From positions 1 to 64,000 of the forward strand of contig JAIYDN010000112.1 in NCBI GenBank assembly GCA_027487485.1: DNA of 64,000 nucleotides, written 5' to 3'. Positions 18,345 to 25,943 of this stretch are shown one piece after another. The position numbers were made by a program, and so were the translations under genes. Under the pieces are notes generated by a model that was not told the origin of the DNA, did no database searches, and saw only the letters and a list, made by a program, of their open reading frames with translations. The stretch comes from Planctomycetaceae bacterium. GTDB lineage: Bacteria > Planctomycetota > Planctomycetia > Pirellulales > Pirellulaceae. Position 1 is the first letter of the stretch; every line of letters starts with the position of its first letter.

Positions 18345-19436
18345 TTAACGTTGCACATACTCGTTGAGCGAAACGTTTCTAGCCGCAAGGCTGGGCACCT
18401 CGCGAGTCGCAGACATGGATTCGATCAAGTGCTTTTGATCCAGATAGCTCATAATGGCCACTCGGACATCCACCGGCAAATGCGACAACTTGGTTAGGTT
18501 GTAAGACACCCCTTGCTGATAAATCAAATCTTCAAGCCATCGTGCAGGAATGCTTGGTTCATACATGTCTAATTTTGCGCCCAACTTATGGATCGGGGTT
18601 GGGAAACTGCGCTGTTCGATCGTTTTCGCAAACGTCTTTGCGTAATTGCGTAAGCTTTGTTGCTGCCTTACATAGTTTCGAGCGACCCGTGCTGCGTGAT
18701 CATCGTTTTCAAGATAGACAGCAACAACGAATTGTTCGGATGATAAAATCCGAGCTCGCTTCGCCCCGCTATGCTCAAATCCCGCTGCCTCAATGGTCAC
18801 ATCTAGCAAGTCGGCTCGCCATGAATTCGGTACTTCGAATACAACTCGGAATGGTCGCGCACCTTCCAACGTAGTTTGAGACGATTGTCGCACTTTGAAA
18901 TAAACTCCACGACGTCGCTCAAGAGTCCCAGCCGCACTGACCATTTCCAATGCTGGCTTTCTTGCGTACTGAACATTTTCCTGATTCGTATCGTGATAAA
19001 ATGCGTAACCTTGGGCGGAACCAACGCCTGGGTAACCACCCATCCCGCGGATGGCAGCCTCGCGAACTCGATCCTGATTCGTGCTGACTTGCATCGTTCC
19101 AAAAACATCGCTTTGCATTTCCGTTCTAGGTGAAAAATCAGCCACTTGCACTTCTTCGTGCCTACTGACAACTCGCACGGTGTATTCCGTCACCACCGCC
19201 GCATCGCCGGGTGTAAACAATGCCGAAACGTCCAGCTGAATATCCACCAGCTTGGAATCGATCATCTGATTCATCAATCCAATAGAATCGCTGTTACGAG
19301 CCGCAGCAACTTGGTTCACATCAAACGCAACTTGGCTTTTCCCCACTGCGCAAATCAGAACCATATAGCCCATAAAGGCAGTGAACTGATGGAAGAAACG
19401 TGATTTGACAAAGTTCAAAGAATAGACAGCACTCAT
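18345..19436 (-). CDS. Secreted planctomycete hypothetical protein
   Basis: A 363-aa protein I do not recognise. Residues ~15-37 are hydrophobic (FHQFTAFMGYMVLICAVGKS), consistent with a signal peptide or signal anchor. The following ~180 residues contain beta-strand patterns (VDIQLDVSALFTPGDAAVVTEYTVRVVSR) and a glycine-rich loop (GMGGYPGVGSAQGYAFY). The second half is helical with several Arg/Gln-rich stretches. The longest frame begins at TTG 19442, but ATG 19436 has AAGGAG six bases upstream and is the start chosen. No neighbour gives a clue to function. Confidence 0.65.
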   Translation of the reverse strand: MSAVYSLNFVKSRFFHQFTAFMGYMVLICAVGKSQVAFDVNQVAAARNSDSIGLMNQMIDSKLVDIQLDVSALFTPGDAAVVTEYTVRVVSRHEEVQVADFSPRTEMQSDVFGTMQVSTNQDRVREAAIRGMGGYPGVGSAQGYAFYHDTNQENVQYARKPALEMVSAAGTLERRRGVYFKVRQSSQTTLEGARPFRVVFEVPNSWRADLLDVTIEAAGFEHSGAKRARILSSEQFVVAVYLENDDHAARVARNYVRQQQSLRNYAKTFAKTIEQRSFPTPIHKLGAKLDMYEPSIPARWLEDLIYQQGVSYNLTKLSHLPVDVRVAIMSYLDQKHLIESMSATREVPSLAARNVSLNEYVQR

Positions 19437-19734
19437 CGACAACTCCTTCTTGAATGCTTGATCGCTAGCTCATAAAAACATCAGCTAGCAAACAAACATC
19501 TCCCCCTGGTTTAGGATCCTTGTTACATGACGATCCTTGCATTGAAGCGATTCAAGACTGCCCTAGAGCAACCGCCGTTCCATCCTGGAAAGAAGCATCC
19601 AAAAAGTTGAAGATCGAGTGTTTCGCGTTAGCTATTTTGACTAACCCGCAAGATCTATCTCGAGGTGATTCCCATGCCTTGTAATAGTAACAAAGCCCAA
19701 GTGTCAGGCAAGCGGCGCGCGATGACTACAGTCT
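19437..19734. other. Intergenic region with a short inverted repeat
   Basis: This separates two minus-strand genes. GCTAGCT (19464-19470) and AGCTAGC (19483-19489) form a 7-bp stem with a 12-nt loop, ~30-50 nt before the start at 19436. It could be a leader hairpin or an operator. I see nothing else here. Confidence 0.35.
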
Positions 19735-21447
19735 CTAACCAAGAATCTCACGCTTCCGTTCCACGTAGTCCCAAAGCACAAATCGATCCAGGTCATTACC
19801 AGCGGTAAAGAAGACTCGACCTTTGGTTTGCTCCGCAAGGCGATACGCAAATCGAATGTCCTCTTCGGATTGAGACCAACTTGGTACAAGAAACAGATTG
19901 ATGACGATCCCCTCTTTGGCGCACTGGATTGCCTCTCGCATGGTTTCCTTTTCCGTCCTGGGGTCAGGCGGATATAACAGAAACAGGGTCTCGGACTCGA
20001 AGTGAGCAGTCGGCAATCCGTCGGTGATCAGAACAATTTGTTTGTTCGGGGTATCAGCCGTCGCTAAGTTCTGTCTTGCCAAACGGAGGGCGTGCTGGAT
20101 GTTGGTAAAGTGGGGTGGGACGTCTTGTTCGGAGACATTCTGATCGCTCATGTCTGCTTTTAGCCGAACCACCGGATTATGGATGGTGACTGGCTTCGGC
20201 ATCATGTCAACGATTTCAGAAGGACGCCGCATTTTGGCAAAGGTATACATCTCGATAAATCTCAAGAAGTCCCCTGGATATTCGCTAGAAATAAGTCCCT
20301 GCAGCGCCAAGCCCATTCGTTTGACGTTCATGTATTGGCCGTCATATCGCATGGAGCCGCTCATATCCATGGCAACTACCGTTGCGCACTTCGGGCTGTT
20401 CCGGGTCTTATGGATTTCCAGATCCTCCGGCAGCAATCTCAATGGACGTTGGTCGGGACGCTTTAGCATGGCATTGATCACCGACTGCGTCGTATCCAAA
20501 TTGGCGATCGAGTCACCGAACTCGTACTGTTTCGTCGCAGGCAGCTCGACACTTCCGTCGCCCACGATCCGGCCCGAATGGCGTCCCGTCCGAGAAGCCT
20601 TCAAGTGTTCGAAAATGCGACCCAAAAGCCGACTCTGGAAGATCTTATGAGCCTTGGGAGTAAGTTGATAATTCCCCTTCTCGTCTCGTTCTAAACCTTG
20701 CTGCTCGGCCATTTCCCGAACGTAATTGTTGATTTGATTTCGCAACTCTTCTAATTGGTTCAAATCAGCTGCTGGAGCAAATTCAGCTAAACCTTCCATG
20801 TCGATCAGGCCAATCTGAGCCGTTTTGGCGGCCTCCTTCAGCTGCTCGATCAATTCGTCGATTTTTTCGAGCTCTTGCTTTACCTCAATCGCAAGCGGAA
20901 TGTCCATTTTCTCGCGACCACTGAACGTGTACTTGCTGATCAGGTCGTCGATTTGATACTTGTCCCCAAGCGACTCCATTACGTTCAACACCTCGGCGGC
21001 GAAGTCACGCGATTCCCGATCGGCACGGTACCAGACCTGTTCGAGCAGATAAATTTGCTTCGACTGAACAGCCTTATGGAATTCGCCTTTCAGCTTGGAC
21101 GGAGGTGAAGCTCGTTTCGAAATCTTTTCAAACCGGTCGTTCGCTTTTTTGTCCAATCCGTCGGTTTGGTACTTCTCCAGAATTTTGCGTTTCCGCTCTT
21201 CCAGCATGGCAAGCAGCGAATCAATACTTGGTCCTAAGCCTGCAATCTGACTGGGATCCAGATGAATCGCGTTTGCCAGCTCCTCCTCCGTCAATTGACG
21301 GAAGCCGCCATAGGCAAGCGCATGCTCAAACGCTCCTGAGACCAAATCGACTGGTTCTGCCGTTGGACTCGGGAAGTCCGTCGGGTTGAACTTTTGATAG
21401 GTATGGACAATGCCTCCGATAGGAGACTTAGGTCTGGGCTTGTTCAT
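19735..21447 (-). CDS. VWA-domain protein (CoxE / chelatase-subunit type)
   Basis: A 570-aa cytoplasmic protein. The first ~330 residues are mainly helical and charged, with coiled-coil-like stretches (KQELEKIDELIEQLKEAAK). The C-terminal ~220 residues are a von Willebrand factor A domain with the MIDAS motif DMSGSM at ~358-363, a later threonine in HFTNIQ, and the ITDGLP strand. Related proteins work with MoxR-type AAA ATPases or resemble the D subunit of magnesium chelatase; no such partner is adjacent. The YqgE gene lies upstream on the same strand with a ~70-nt gap, so shared transcription is possible. ATG 21447 fits the conserved N-terminal start. Confidence 0.75.
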   Translation of the reverse strand: MNKPRPKSPIGGIVHTYQKFNPTDFPSPTAEPVDLVSGAFEHALAYGGFRQLTEEELANAIHLDPSQIAGLGPSIDSLLAMLEERKRKILEKYQTDGLDKKANDRFEKISKRASPPSKLKGEFHKAVQSKQIYLLEQVWYRADRESRDFAAEVLNVMESLGDKYQIDDLISKYTFSGREKMDIPLAIEVKQELEKIDELIEQLKEAAKTAQIGLIDMEGLAEFAPAADLNQLEELRNQINNYVREMAEQQGLERDEKGNYQLTPKAHKIFQSRLLGRIFEHLKASRTGRHSGRIVGDGSVELPATKQYEFGDSIANLDTTQSVINAMLKRPDQRPLRLLPEDLEIHKTRNSPKCATVVAMDMSGSMRYDGQYMNVKRMGLALQGLISSEYPGDFLRFIEMYTFAKMRRPSEIVDMMPKPVTIHNPVVRLKADMSDQNVSEQDVPPHFTNIQHALRLARQNLATADTPNKQIVLITDGLPTAHFESETLFLLYPPDPRTEKETMREAIQCAKEGIVINLFLVPSWSQSEEDIRFAYRLAEQTKGRVFFTAGNDLDRFVLWDYVERKREILG

Positions 21448-21518
21448 TGTGTCGCTTCGAGATTCCTGAGGGTGGGATCAATTGCTGTTGCGACACATTG
21501 TAGTGGGAAGGCGACTGG

Positions 21519-22124
21519 TCAGTTCCGCTCGGGATTCTGCAATCCAGGTTCTATTCCAGTTATGGAGGAGATAATGCCATCCGCAACTGCATGGATAGCG
21601 TTATGCCACATCGTTTGCTCATTGCAAAAGACCAGCTCTGGGATCGCAGGCAAGACGTGCCAGTCCCCATTTACAATTTCGCTCTCCAGTTTGGACGAAG
21701 CCCAAACGATGTTTCCAATAAAGAGCCTACATTGAGTCGGAGTTGCTAACGCCAATTTTTTCAGTGTTTCAGTTTGTGCCGAAAGGAAAACCCCTTGGTT
21801 GTTGCCCCCCTCAGCCAGCTCTTCATCATTGTGAATTGCCAGCAACGGACCATCCAACGGCCCCCCGAAATTAATATAGGACGCAGGGTTGACAGATACA
21901 CCCTCGCCTTTCAGCAATTCATTCCAAAGCCCGTCCGTTTTGATTGCCAACCGCCGATTCAGCATGATGCCAACCGACCTCTCGCGGGTATGTTCGACAA
22001 TGATGCAGACCGACCTAGCAAAAATCGGGTCTTGCACACCAGAAGAGGCAACCATCAAATAGCCAGCAAGCGATACTCGCTGAGGTGCGCTCCCATCCGG
22101 ATTTTGATTTGGCGTACGGTTCAT
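21519..22124 (-). CDS. YqgE/AlgH family protein
   Basis: 201 aa. The N-terminal hallmark of the YqgE/AlgH family is clear: SLAGYLMVASSGVQDPIFAR followed by SVCIIVEHTRERSVGIMLNR, then FGGPLDGPLLAIH. The family (UPF0301) is widespread, and its biochemical role is unsettled; a link to alginate regulation was reported for one member. Length is normal. It is divergent from pdxH, with start codons ~135 nt apart, and upstream of the VWA gene on its own strand. Confidence 0.85.
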   Translation of the reverse strand: MNRTPNQNPDGSAPQRVSLAGYLMVASSGVQDPIFARSVCIIVEHTRERSVGIMLNRRLAIKTDGLWNELLKGEGVSVNPASYINFGGPLDGPLLAIHNDEELAEGGNNQGVFLSAQTETLKKLALATPTQCRLFIGNIVWASSKLESEIVNGDWHVLPAIPELVFCNEQTMWHNAIHAVADGIISSITGIEPGLQNPERN

Positions 22125-22260
22125 TCTAGTAAAATTTGGTCTAGTGGATAAGCTCTTGGTGTATCACAGCTTAGATGCCAACCTCGTTGGGACCATCTTC
22201 GCCATTTTGACAAACGAATCAATCATCAGCAAATTCTATGCCACAAACGAGGATGTGACT

Positions 22261-22947
22261 TTGGCGATTCATCATTTGAGACGTGACTATATGTTTGGTT
22301 CCCTTTCCTTGAAGGATTTGCCGAGCGATCCATGGCAGCTTTTCGAATCCTGGTTCAAACAACTCCAAGAAGCCGAATTACCCAGTTGGTTCGAGTTGAA
22401 TGCAATGACGCTTTCGACTTCGTCCGAAGGAAATACTACGGCGCGAATCAAAGGGGCCCAAGATACTAAGGGCGTGAGCAGCCGCGTTGTACTCCTTAAG
22501 CATATCGATCAGGGTGGATTTACTTTTTTCACTAATTATGAATCCGAAAAAGGCCAACAGATTTCACTTCAACCGAGAGTTGCCCTCCATTTTTTCTGGC
22601 CAATCTTCGACCGTCAAGTTCGAGTAGAGGGGCTTGCCGAAAAGACCTCTGCGGAAGTTTCTGACGCCTACTTTGCTGCTCGCCCAAGGTCCAGCCAGTT
22701 AGGTGCCATCGCATCCCCTCAGTCGCAACCTATCGATGACGAAGCCAAACTAGAGCAAGCAGTTCGCGATCTAGAGTTTCAATTCGAAGGAAAGTCGATC
22801 CCCAGGCCGAAAAACTGGGGTGGTTACCGAGTCGTTCCTAACATGTTCGAATTCTGGCAAGGGAAGCCATCGCGACTTCACGACCGTTTTCAATATCGAA
22901 AAGAGGAATCGAAGGATTCTTGGAGCGTTACGAGGCTGGCCCCTTGA
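22261..22947 (+). CDS. pdxH: Pyridoxamine/pyridoxine 5'-phosphate oxidase
   Basis: PdxH oxidises pyridoxamine or pyridoxine phosphate to pyridoxal 5'-phosphate using FMN. The family is recognised from HLRRDY near the N-terminus, SSRVVLLKHID, the GFTFFTNYESEKGQQI phosphate/FMN region, RQVRVEG, SQLGAIASPQS and the C-terminal WGGYRVVPNMFEFWQG and RLHDRF. The frame is open from a GTG at 22144, but those 39 extra residues are unlike the family. A TTG at 22261 has GAGGA seven bases upstream and gives a normal 228-aa enzyme with the HLRRDY motif at residues 4-9. The next gene overlaps by TTGA, so the two are coupled. Confidence 0.9.
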   Translation: MAIHHLRRDYMFGSLSLKDLPSDPWQLFESWFKQLQEAELPSWFELNAMTLSTSSEGNTTARIKGAQDTKGVSSRVVLLKHIDQGGFTFFTNYESEKGQQISLQPRVALHFFWPIFDRQVRVEGLAEKTSAEVSDAYFAARPRSSQLGAIASPQSQPIDDEAKLEQAVRDLEFQFEGKSIPRPKNWGGYRVVPNMFEFWQGKPSRLHDRFQYRKEESKDSWSVTRLAP

Positions 22948-23594
22948 ATCGACTCGCCCACCAAACTGCTCCCCCTAGGGTATTGGTGCCCCATGACCCA
23001 TCGAAGGTTAGATTTACCCTCTATCTAATTCGTCATCCAAAGGTTTCTTCGGAATGGGAAGGCATTTGTTATGGTGATCATGATGTCGCGCTTGAATCGC
23101 AATGGCAAGCTTCTCTGGAGCCGAAGCTTGAATGCCTTCGGCAACTAACTGGCCCCGACCAAATTGCAGAAATTTGGCATAGCGATTTAAGTCGCACACA
23201 ACAGCCAGCGGAATGGCTCGGTTATCAATTGGGAATACCAACGGTCGGCGATGCACGATTGCGAGAACGCCACTTTGGAAGTTGGCAAGGTCTTGCATGG
23301 GCCGACATTCCACAGGATGAGATCATGAACGCTCATGATATGCTGGACCATCCAAGCACGTATCGTCCAGGCAATGGCGAGACCACCATGGAGATGATGG
23401 AACGCGTTACAGGATGGCTGGAAGAACGACTTGCCAAGGGATCGGAAATGCTTCCTCCCATCGCAATGATTGCCCACAGCGGAAGCATAACCTCGCTGTG
23501 CGGTTCGATCCTGGGGTTAGCTCCCAGAGATTGGACACCGTACTATCTCAAGCCATCCGAGTGGCTTGTCGTTTCCAATCAAAACGATAGCTGA
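22944..23594 (+). CDS. Histidine phosphatase, alpha-ribazole-phosphatase-like
   Basis: A 216-aa member of the histidine phosphatase superfamily. The first catalytic motif is LIRHPKV rather than RHG, followed by GICYGDHDV. This RHP...CYG combination is typical of CobC-like alpha-ribazole phosphatases and relatives. The acid motif LRERHFGSWQG and the second histidine in IAHSGS are present, so the enzyme should be active. A cobalamin role is only a guess, because no cobalamin genes are near. The longest frame starts at TTG 22920 with a badly placed ribosome site. TTG 22944 is chosen: GAGG lies eight bases upstream and the codon overlaps the pdxH stop. Confidence 0.8.
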   Translation: MNRLAHQTAPPRVLVPHDPSKVRFTLYLIRHPKVSSEWEGICYGDHDVALESQWQASLEPKLECLRQLTGPDQIAEIWHSDLSRTQQPAEWLGYQLGIPTVGDARLRERHFGSWQGLAWADIPQDEIMNAHDMLDHPSTYRPGNGETTMEMMERVTGWLEERLAKGSEMLPPIAMIAHSGSITSLCGSILGLAPRDWTPYYLKPSEWLVVSNQNDS

Positions 23595-23606
23595 CTGCAA
23601 CACCAA

Positions 23607-23657
23607 CATGAATGGTTGCTTACAGATTGGGCTGGAATAATCCAGCCCGATTCATGT
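23607..23657. terminator. Nested hairpin between convergent genes
   Basis: GGGCTGGA (23629-23636) and TCCAGCCC (23641-23648) form an 8-bp stem with an ATAA loop. It is nested within an outer ACATGAAT / ATTCATGT pairing. It lies between the stops of the phosphatase (23594) and the convergent dockerin gene (23671) and is a likely bidirectional terminator. Confidence 0.6.
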
Positions 23658-23670
23658 AGGTTGATCCACC

Positions 23671-24867
23671 TTATCGGCGAAGCCACCGCTCCAGGCCTGC
23701 GGGAATTTCTACTCCGTTTTCCCGAAGCAGATCAATGATTTGACGAGCAGTCAGTGGTTTGCCAGCTTCGGTTGCCAAAGTCATCGCCTTGGTCACAATC
23801 TCGATGGTAGCTGCAGGTACCTGAAATCGATTCAAGATCATAGTCACCAAACCAATCGGTGGTGTGATCTCGGTTCGTGGGGGGGGCGAGACGGGTGGAC
23901 GAACAACGGGAAACAGCTTGCTGACGTCAACGCCAAGCTCTGTCAATCTAGACTTGATTTGATCGAGCGATAGTGGATTGCCCGCTTCAATACTTGCCTT
24001 CAGTTCAACAACAATCGTTGACACAATTTGCTCTGTGACACCCGCATCACGCAGCCGCTTTGCAAATGCTTCCAATCGACCTCGGTGTTCATGCTCAACC
24101 GAATCACGTGGATCTTGGTCACGAGGTGGCGGGAAAATCTTGGATACATCAACGCCAAGTTCCGTTAGCCTTGACTTGATCTGCTCCAAAGTAAGCGGTT
24201 GCTTCGCATCGAATCCAGCCTTGATCTCGCTGGAAATGGTCGTGATAACCGAAACTGTGACGCCAGCTTCTGTTAACCGTTTTGCGAAACCCTCAATACG
24301 CTCTGCAATGGCCTTATCACGATGATCTTCATCAACTCGATCGGCTACCAAAACGGCCGATCGTTCATTCTCTACCCGTTGCACTTCGGATCGCTCAAGA
24401 ATCCGTCCTTCCATAAGTCGTTCACCGACTTCCGGGCGGCCCCCCGCTTTCAGCGTATCAAGAATCTCTTGAGCTTCCATCAATCCCATGTTGGGTGGAA
24501 GAGTGAAGTTAGCTAGGGCAGCTTCGATTCGAGCTATGCGATTCTCCGTCCGCACGCCGCTCGGCATAGACGTAGCGTCAGGCGATTTCGCGTTCAAATA
24601 ATTGATCACCACGAGAGCATCGAGCGGAGAAGTTCGACCGTCCGCATCCACGTCGATGAACCGGGTCGCTTCAGCCTTACCTGAATTCGGCTGGTTTAGT
24701 GAATTGATGACCATCAATGCATCGAGAGGCGACACACTACCGCTATTGTCGCAATCCTCTGGCATGATGAAATTGTGGAGCTCCATGAGATCACCTGCCA
24801 TCATGGCTCGTGGCTCTAAAGCTTCATACCGCAGCCAACGACGTGGGGAATCGCTCGATTTCTTCAT
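23671..24867 (-). CDS. LEPR-type secreted protein with dockerin pair and tandem helical repeats
   Basis: 398 aa. It starts with a short basic segment and YEALEPRAMMAGD, the planctomycete LEPR-type motif, then a dockerin pair (loops CDNSGSVSPLDA and DVDADGRTSPLDA, each followed by a VINSLN/VINYLN helix). The C-terminal two thirds hold two clear copies and one diverged copy of a ~75-residue helical unit. Each has a pattern FAKRL..AGV....I..I..E.KA and ends in IKSRLTELGVDVSK.FP. Here the dockerin lies at the N-terminal end, opposite to the usual order. The longest frame begins at TTG 24957; ATG 24867 is chosen because GGAG sits six bases upstream and the LEPR motif follows at normal distance. 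Its function is unknown; an extracellular protein-binding role is inferred. Confidence 0.75.
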   Translation of the reverse strand: MKKSSDSPRRWLRYEALEPRAMMAGDLMELHNFIMPEDCDNSGSVSPLDALMVINSLNQPNSGKAEATRFIDVDADGRTSPLDALVVINYLNAKSPDATSMPSGVRTENRIARIEAALANFTLPPNMGLMEAQEILDTLKAGGRPEVGERLMEGRILERSEVQRVENERSAVLVADRVDEDHRDKAIAERIEGFAKRLTEAGVTVSVITTISSEIKAGFDAKQPLTLEQIKSRLTELGVDVSKIFPPPRDQDPRDSVEHEHRGRLEAFAKRLRDAGVTEQIVSTIVVELKASIEAGNPLSLDQIKSRLTELGVDVSKLFPVVRPPVSPPPRTEITPPIGLVTMILNRFQVPAATIEIVTKAMTLATEAGKPLTARQIIDLLRENGVEIPAGLERWLRR

Positions 24868-25117
24868 CTCAAACTCCAAACAAGAATGAACCATTTCCGA
24901 AACTTGCTTTCGTTCCGAAATCGCAACACATCCAAAAAGACACCAGAATCCTATCAAATGTGTTTTGGCAATGCCACAAAAGTTGGCCAGATTTCTTAGA
25001 ATTTTAGAGTCCTTCAGAAGTCTCAGCCTCCAAAAAACACCGTCGCGGAAAATCGCCGCGCCCTGCTCAGCTTTGTTTCAAGCCATTTTGGATATGGCAA
25101 ACGAACAATAAAAACGG

Positions 25118-25143
25118 TTGACACCACTTGGGTGGGTAATGAT
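25118..25143 (+). promoter_or_regulatory. Possible sigma-70-like promoter of the flotillin cassette
   Basis: A perfect TTGACA (25118-25123) lies ~140 nt before the first gene of the cassette. The best -10 candidate is TAATGA (25138-25143) with a short 14-nt spacer, so only the -35 is convincing. The surrounding gap 24868-25261 holds no gene. Confidence 0.3.
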
Positions 25144-25169
25144 CCTAATTGAACTGAAGTGGCACTTGC

Positions 25170-25194
25170 AATGAATGTTCAGAATGAATGTTCA
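25170..25194 (+). repeat. Two tandem copies of a 12-nt motif upstream of the flotillin cassette
   Basis: AATGAATGTTCA occurs at 25170-25181 and again at 25183-25194, separated by a single G, giving a 13-nt period. Its place between the possible promoter and the first gene suggests a binding site for a regulator of the cassette, or of the divergent dockerin gene. No regulator gene is adjacent. Confidence 0.6.
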
Positions 25195-25261
25195 ATACGA
25201 GAAGTCCGAATCGTGAATTCGTCGTTCGCAAAAAATACCATATTCGAAAAGTGTAACGCTT

Positions 25262-25939
25262 GTGTTTGAACTGATTCAGCCACTTCTTGCTTCACCTGTT
25301 CTGCCGGCAACCATCTTGCTTCTGTTGGTCGTTTCATGGAGTCTGTTCACGATCGCTATAGGATACGGTATTGATCTGCAAGGGGATCTTCCTTTCCACA
25401 TTCCCAACCCCTTCCACGGGCTATTTCATGGACTGGATGACGCTGTCGGTGCCGTCGTTCTGGCCCCAACGAAGTGGCTTAACCTAAGAAGCGTTCCATT
25501 CATGCTGTGGCTTGGCGTTTTTGCAATTGCATGGTGGAGTATCTCGTTGATCTGGTGGTTGTCCCTAGACGATTGGTTCACTCCGAATCCAAGCTCCGTC
25601 GTGACTCTAGGCTTGATTCTTCGCAATATCGTTTGCACCCTGCCATTGGTGAAACTTGCCACACAACCGATGCAAGGATGGTTTAGCAATACGAACCAGC
25701 TTCATTCCAAATCGTTGATCGGACAAGAGGCAGAAATTTCCTCGTACGATGCAACGCCTGACAACGGGCAAGCCAAATACAAAACCGGCGCGGCCCCCTT
25801 ATTGTTGAACGTTCGAACTGATGGTCCGCATCTGCCTAAGGGCACCCGAGTGTGGATCACTCATTACGACGCCCAAAAACACATCTACCTTGTTTCTCCT
25901 ACCACTACTGATTCCAATTCCACGAGCACACACAGTTAA
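25262..25939 (+). CDS. YqiJ-like OB-fold membrane protein (DUF1449 type)
   Basis: 225 aa. The N-terminal part has about three transmembrane stretches (SPVLPATILLLLVVSWSLFT; FMLWLGVFAIAWWSISLIWW; a shorter one near residues 115-130). The C-terminal ~75 residues (GQEAEISSYDA, AKYKTGAAPLLLNVRT, GTRVWITHYD) look like the OB-fold of NfeD/YqiJ proteins. In other bacteria these are encoded next to flotillins and are thought to work with them in membrane domains. The start is GTG 25262; no better in-frame start is seen. The flotillin gene begins four bases after this stop, so translation is probably coupled. Confidence 0.75.
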   Translation: MFELIQPLLASPVLPATILLLLVVSWSLFTIAIGYGIDLQGDLPFHIPNPFHGLFHGLDDAVGAVVLAPTKWLNLRSVPFMLWLGVFAIAWWSISLIWWLSLDDWFTPNPSSVVTLGLILRNIVCTLPLVKLATQPMQGWFSNTNQLHSKSLIGQEAEISSYDATPDNGQAKYKTGAAPLLLNVRTDGPHLPKGTRVWITHYDAQKHIYLVSPTTTDSNSTSTHS

Positions 25940-25943
25940 TCCT

